Of a DNA stretch of 44,162 nt, positions 42,458-44,162 are shown in pieces. A program made the position numbers and the translations under genes. The stretch's first letter is position 1; the number at the start of each line of letters is the position of its first letter. The notes beneath the pieces are model-generated. The model ran no database searches, was not told where the DNA came from, and worked only from the letters and a program-made list of their open reading frames with translations. This stretch comes from Chloroflexi bacterium OLB13 (GTDB lineage Bacteria; Chloroflexota; Anaerolineae; Aggregatilineales; Phototrophicaceae), in the NCBI GenBank assembly GCA_001567485.1, contig JZRA01000075.1, positions 1 through 44,162 on the forward strand. Direction: 5' to 3'.

Positions 42458-44162
42458 ATGAATCGGGTACGCCTACTCCTCATCGCCACCCTGATAATTG
42501 CCGTGGCGGCCGTGGGTCTTGCACAACCGCTTCCGCTGACCGTCACGCCGCCTGCTGGGCCGGTGGGCACCAACCATGAGGTCGTGGCGACCGGCCTACA
42601 GCCCAACTCCGGCTATCGGCTCGAAGTCGTCCTGCGCGAGACCGGCGTCAACGTCTTCACCGCCGACCTCGTTTCCGACTCGAACGGGCAGGCTGCTATC
42701 AGCCTGCTGACCGAGCCAACCGACGCGGTCGGCATCTACGACTTGACCCTGTTTGAAGGCGACATCCCGGTGCGCACCGGCACGATCACGATCACCGCGC
42801 CGTTCGAGCCTCCGTCCGGCACGACCCTATCTTACGGCGATGCCGTCGAAGGTGCGCTGGCCGTCGGCCAAACAGAGTCGATCTATCTGTTTGACGGCGC
42901 CGAAGGTGACATCGTCACGATCGTGCTGCGCTCATCGGAATTCGACGCTTTCCTGTGGCTGTACGGGCCGGATGGCGCGCAGCTGCGCTACAACGACAAC
43001 GGCCTTCCGCCGACCAGCGACGCCGCGCTGACGACCTACACGCTGCCGGCCACCGGGCGCTACACCATCGTGGCGACCAGCCGCGAAGCCGCCGAGGGCA
43101 GCGGCAGCGCCGGGCGTGGATCTTTCACGCTGACGCTCACCGCCGCGCGCGTGGCGCAGGAAGGCGCAATCGCGCCGGGCGAAACGATCACTGGCGAGTT
43201 GGGGCTGTTGGCCCAGCGCGCGAATTACACGTTTAACGGACGTGCCGGCGACGTCATCACGGTCGATCTGCGCTCGGAGGCGTTCGACAGCTACCTTCGC
43301 CTATTCACGTCGGACGGCGAGCAGCTTGCGCAGGACGATGACGGCGGCGGCGGCCTAAACGCGCGCATCAGCCGCTTCGTGCTGCCGTCCGATGGCGAGT
43401 ACGTCATCGTCGTCGACGGCTTCCGGGGCTTCACCGGCGAGCGCCGCTTGCAAGGCGTATACACCGTGTCGCTTGAGATCGAGGGTCAGGGGCCGGTGAT
43501 CGCTCAGGCTACGCCGCAGCCCTCTACCCCAACTCCCGTGCCCGCGATTGCCGGCGCAGTCGGTGAGATCGACTACGGCGAGACGACCGTCGGTGAGCTG
43601 ACCGAACAAGCTCAGACCGGCGCATTCCGTTTCAACGGCACGGCCGGCGACCGCGTGACAATCGCGCTGAACTCCGACGCTTTCGATCCGAAACTGCGTC
43701 TAGTCGGCCCCGACGGAACGGTGCTGGTTGAGGACGACGACAGCGGCCCCGACCTCAACGCGCTCATCAGCGAGTTCACCCTCCCGCGCGACGGCGAGTA
43801 TGTGATCGAAATCGACGGCTTCCGCGGCGCGTCCGGCGACCGCGTTCTACTCGGCGAGTTTTCGCTCAGCCTCACTGCGGGCGGCACGGTGGCGACCGCG
43901 CCGACGCAAACACCCGAATCGACCCCAGTCCCGCAGGCGGGCGGCGCGATCATCGCCGGTCAGACGTTGACGGGCGAGTTCACCGAATCCGTGCAGTCGG
44001 CGGTCTACGAGTTCACCGGCCGCGCCGGGGATACGGTCACGATTGACCTGCGCTCGGACGAGATCGACCCGTTGGTGCGGCTGATCGGGCCGGACGGCAC
44101 GGTCGTGGCCGAGGACGACGCAGCGGCGGCGGCGTGCAAGCGCGTATCAGCGAGTTCACGCT
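42458..44162 (+). CDS. Secreted PPC-domain repeat protein, partial at the window end and frameshifted
   Basis: An exported protein, at least 560 residues, truncated by the window edge. AAGGA precedes the ATG. A signal peptide (MNRVRLLLIATLIIAVAAVG) leads to a beta-rich domain of about 90 residues, then at least four repeats of the bacterial pre-peptidase C-terminal (PPC) type. Each has a GELxxxxxxxYxFxGxAGDxVTI start, a DxxLRLxGPDG middle with an acidic DDD turn, and a DGEYVIxxDGFRG end. Thr/Pro spacers separate the later repeats. The frame is lost at about 44120: one A is missing from EDDDSGGG, so the last 40 bases read out of frame. PPC domains commonly sit on secreted enzymes; no catalytic domain is visible in this part. 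Confidence 0.82.
   Translation, partial: MNRVRLLLIATLIIAVAAVGLAQPLPLTVTPPAGPVGTNHEVVATGLQPNSGYRLEVVLRETGVNVFTADLVSDSNGQAAISLLTEPTDAVGIYDLTLFEGDIPVRTGTITITAPFEPPSGTTLSYGDAVEGALAVGQTESIYLFDGAEGDIVTIVLRSSEFDAFLWLYGPDGAQLRYNDNGLPPTSDAALTTYTLPATGRYTIVATSREAAEGSGSAGRGSFTLTLTAARVAQEGAIAPGETITGELGLLAQRANYTFNGRAGDVITVDLRSEAFDSYLRLFTSDGEQLAQDDDGGGGLNARISRFVLPSDGEYVIVVDGFRGFTGERRLQGVYTVSLEIEGQGPVIAQATPQPSTPTPVPAIAGAVGEIDYGETTVGELTEQAQTGAFRFNGTAGDRVTIALNSDAFDPKLRLVGPDGTVLVEDDDSGPDLNALISEFTLPRDGEYVIEIDGFRGASGDRVLLGEFSLSLTAGGTVATAPTQTPESTPVPQAGGAIIAGQTLTGEFTESVQSAVYEFTGRAGDTVTIDLRSDEIDPLVRLIGPDGTVVAEDDAAAAACKRVSASSR

Overview
The window is about 44 kb of GC-rich, gene-dense bacterial chromosome. There are no rRNAs, insertion sequences, phage genes or CRISPR arrays. 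I infer a member of the Chloroflexota, probably Anaerolineae-like, because of the Thr/Pro-rich lipoprotein linkers, the kinase plus beta-propeller lipoprotein pair, the PPC-repeat surface protein, the many GT-C membrane glycosyltransferases, and the absence of lipopolysaccharide or outer-membrane assembly genes. This placement is a family-level impression and was not computed.

Layout. (1) 138-4139, minus strand: PLP-homeostasis protein (YggS), Ada DNA-repair protein, epoxyqueuosine reductase QueG and a ParB-like protein. (2) 4339-6809, plus: a ClpC-type AAA+ ATPase broken by one frameshift. (3) 6813-12320, minus: a cell-surface glycan block with a GT-C membrane glycosyltransferase, a SAM methyltransferase, a GT4 glycosyltransferase and an MprF/AglD-type membrane protein. 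(4) 12386-17457, plus: an SH3b lipoprotein, tRNA-Leu(UAA), tRNA-Gly(CCC), ribosomal protein L25/CTC, then a transmembrane Ser/Thr kinase translationally coupled to a beta-propeller lipoprotein. (5) 17454-23389, minus: peptide deformylase, two related membrane proteins, a secreted propeller and a response regulator in one probable operon, then tilS. (6) 23504-29487, plus: mreB, mreC (two compensating frameshifts), mreD, PBP2 and a polytopic membrane protein, forming the cell-elongation cluster without an adjacent rodA. (7) 29598-34301, plus: a second GT-C enzyme, RNase Z and two GT2 glycosyltransferases, all overlapping. (8) 34385-38544: a small SWIM zinc-finger protein, a frameshifted GT1-like glycosyltransferase and a Zn/Cd/Pb-type P1B ATPase whose promoter carries an ArsR/SmtB-like operator. 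(9) 38721-42364, plus: two overlapping GAF-PAS-cyclase genes. (10) 42458 to the window end: a secreted PPC-repeat protein, cut by the window edge.

The most interesting observation is the cyclase pair. The first protein lacks the second metal-binding Asp but keeps the transition-state Asn and Arg. The second keeps both metal Asps but lacks the Asn and Arg. This is the division of labour of the C1 and C2 halves of mammalian adenylyl cyclase, here on two translationally coupled bacterial proteins that each carry their own GAF and PAS sensors. I predict an obligate heterodimer with one catalytic site.

Five single-base indels interrupt otherwise intact genes (clpC, mreC twice, the GT1-like gene and the PPC protein). 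All restore a good family match when corrected. This looks more like residual assembly or read error than gene decay, and it should temper any reading of the broken genes as pseudogenes.
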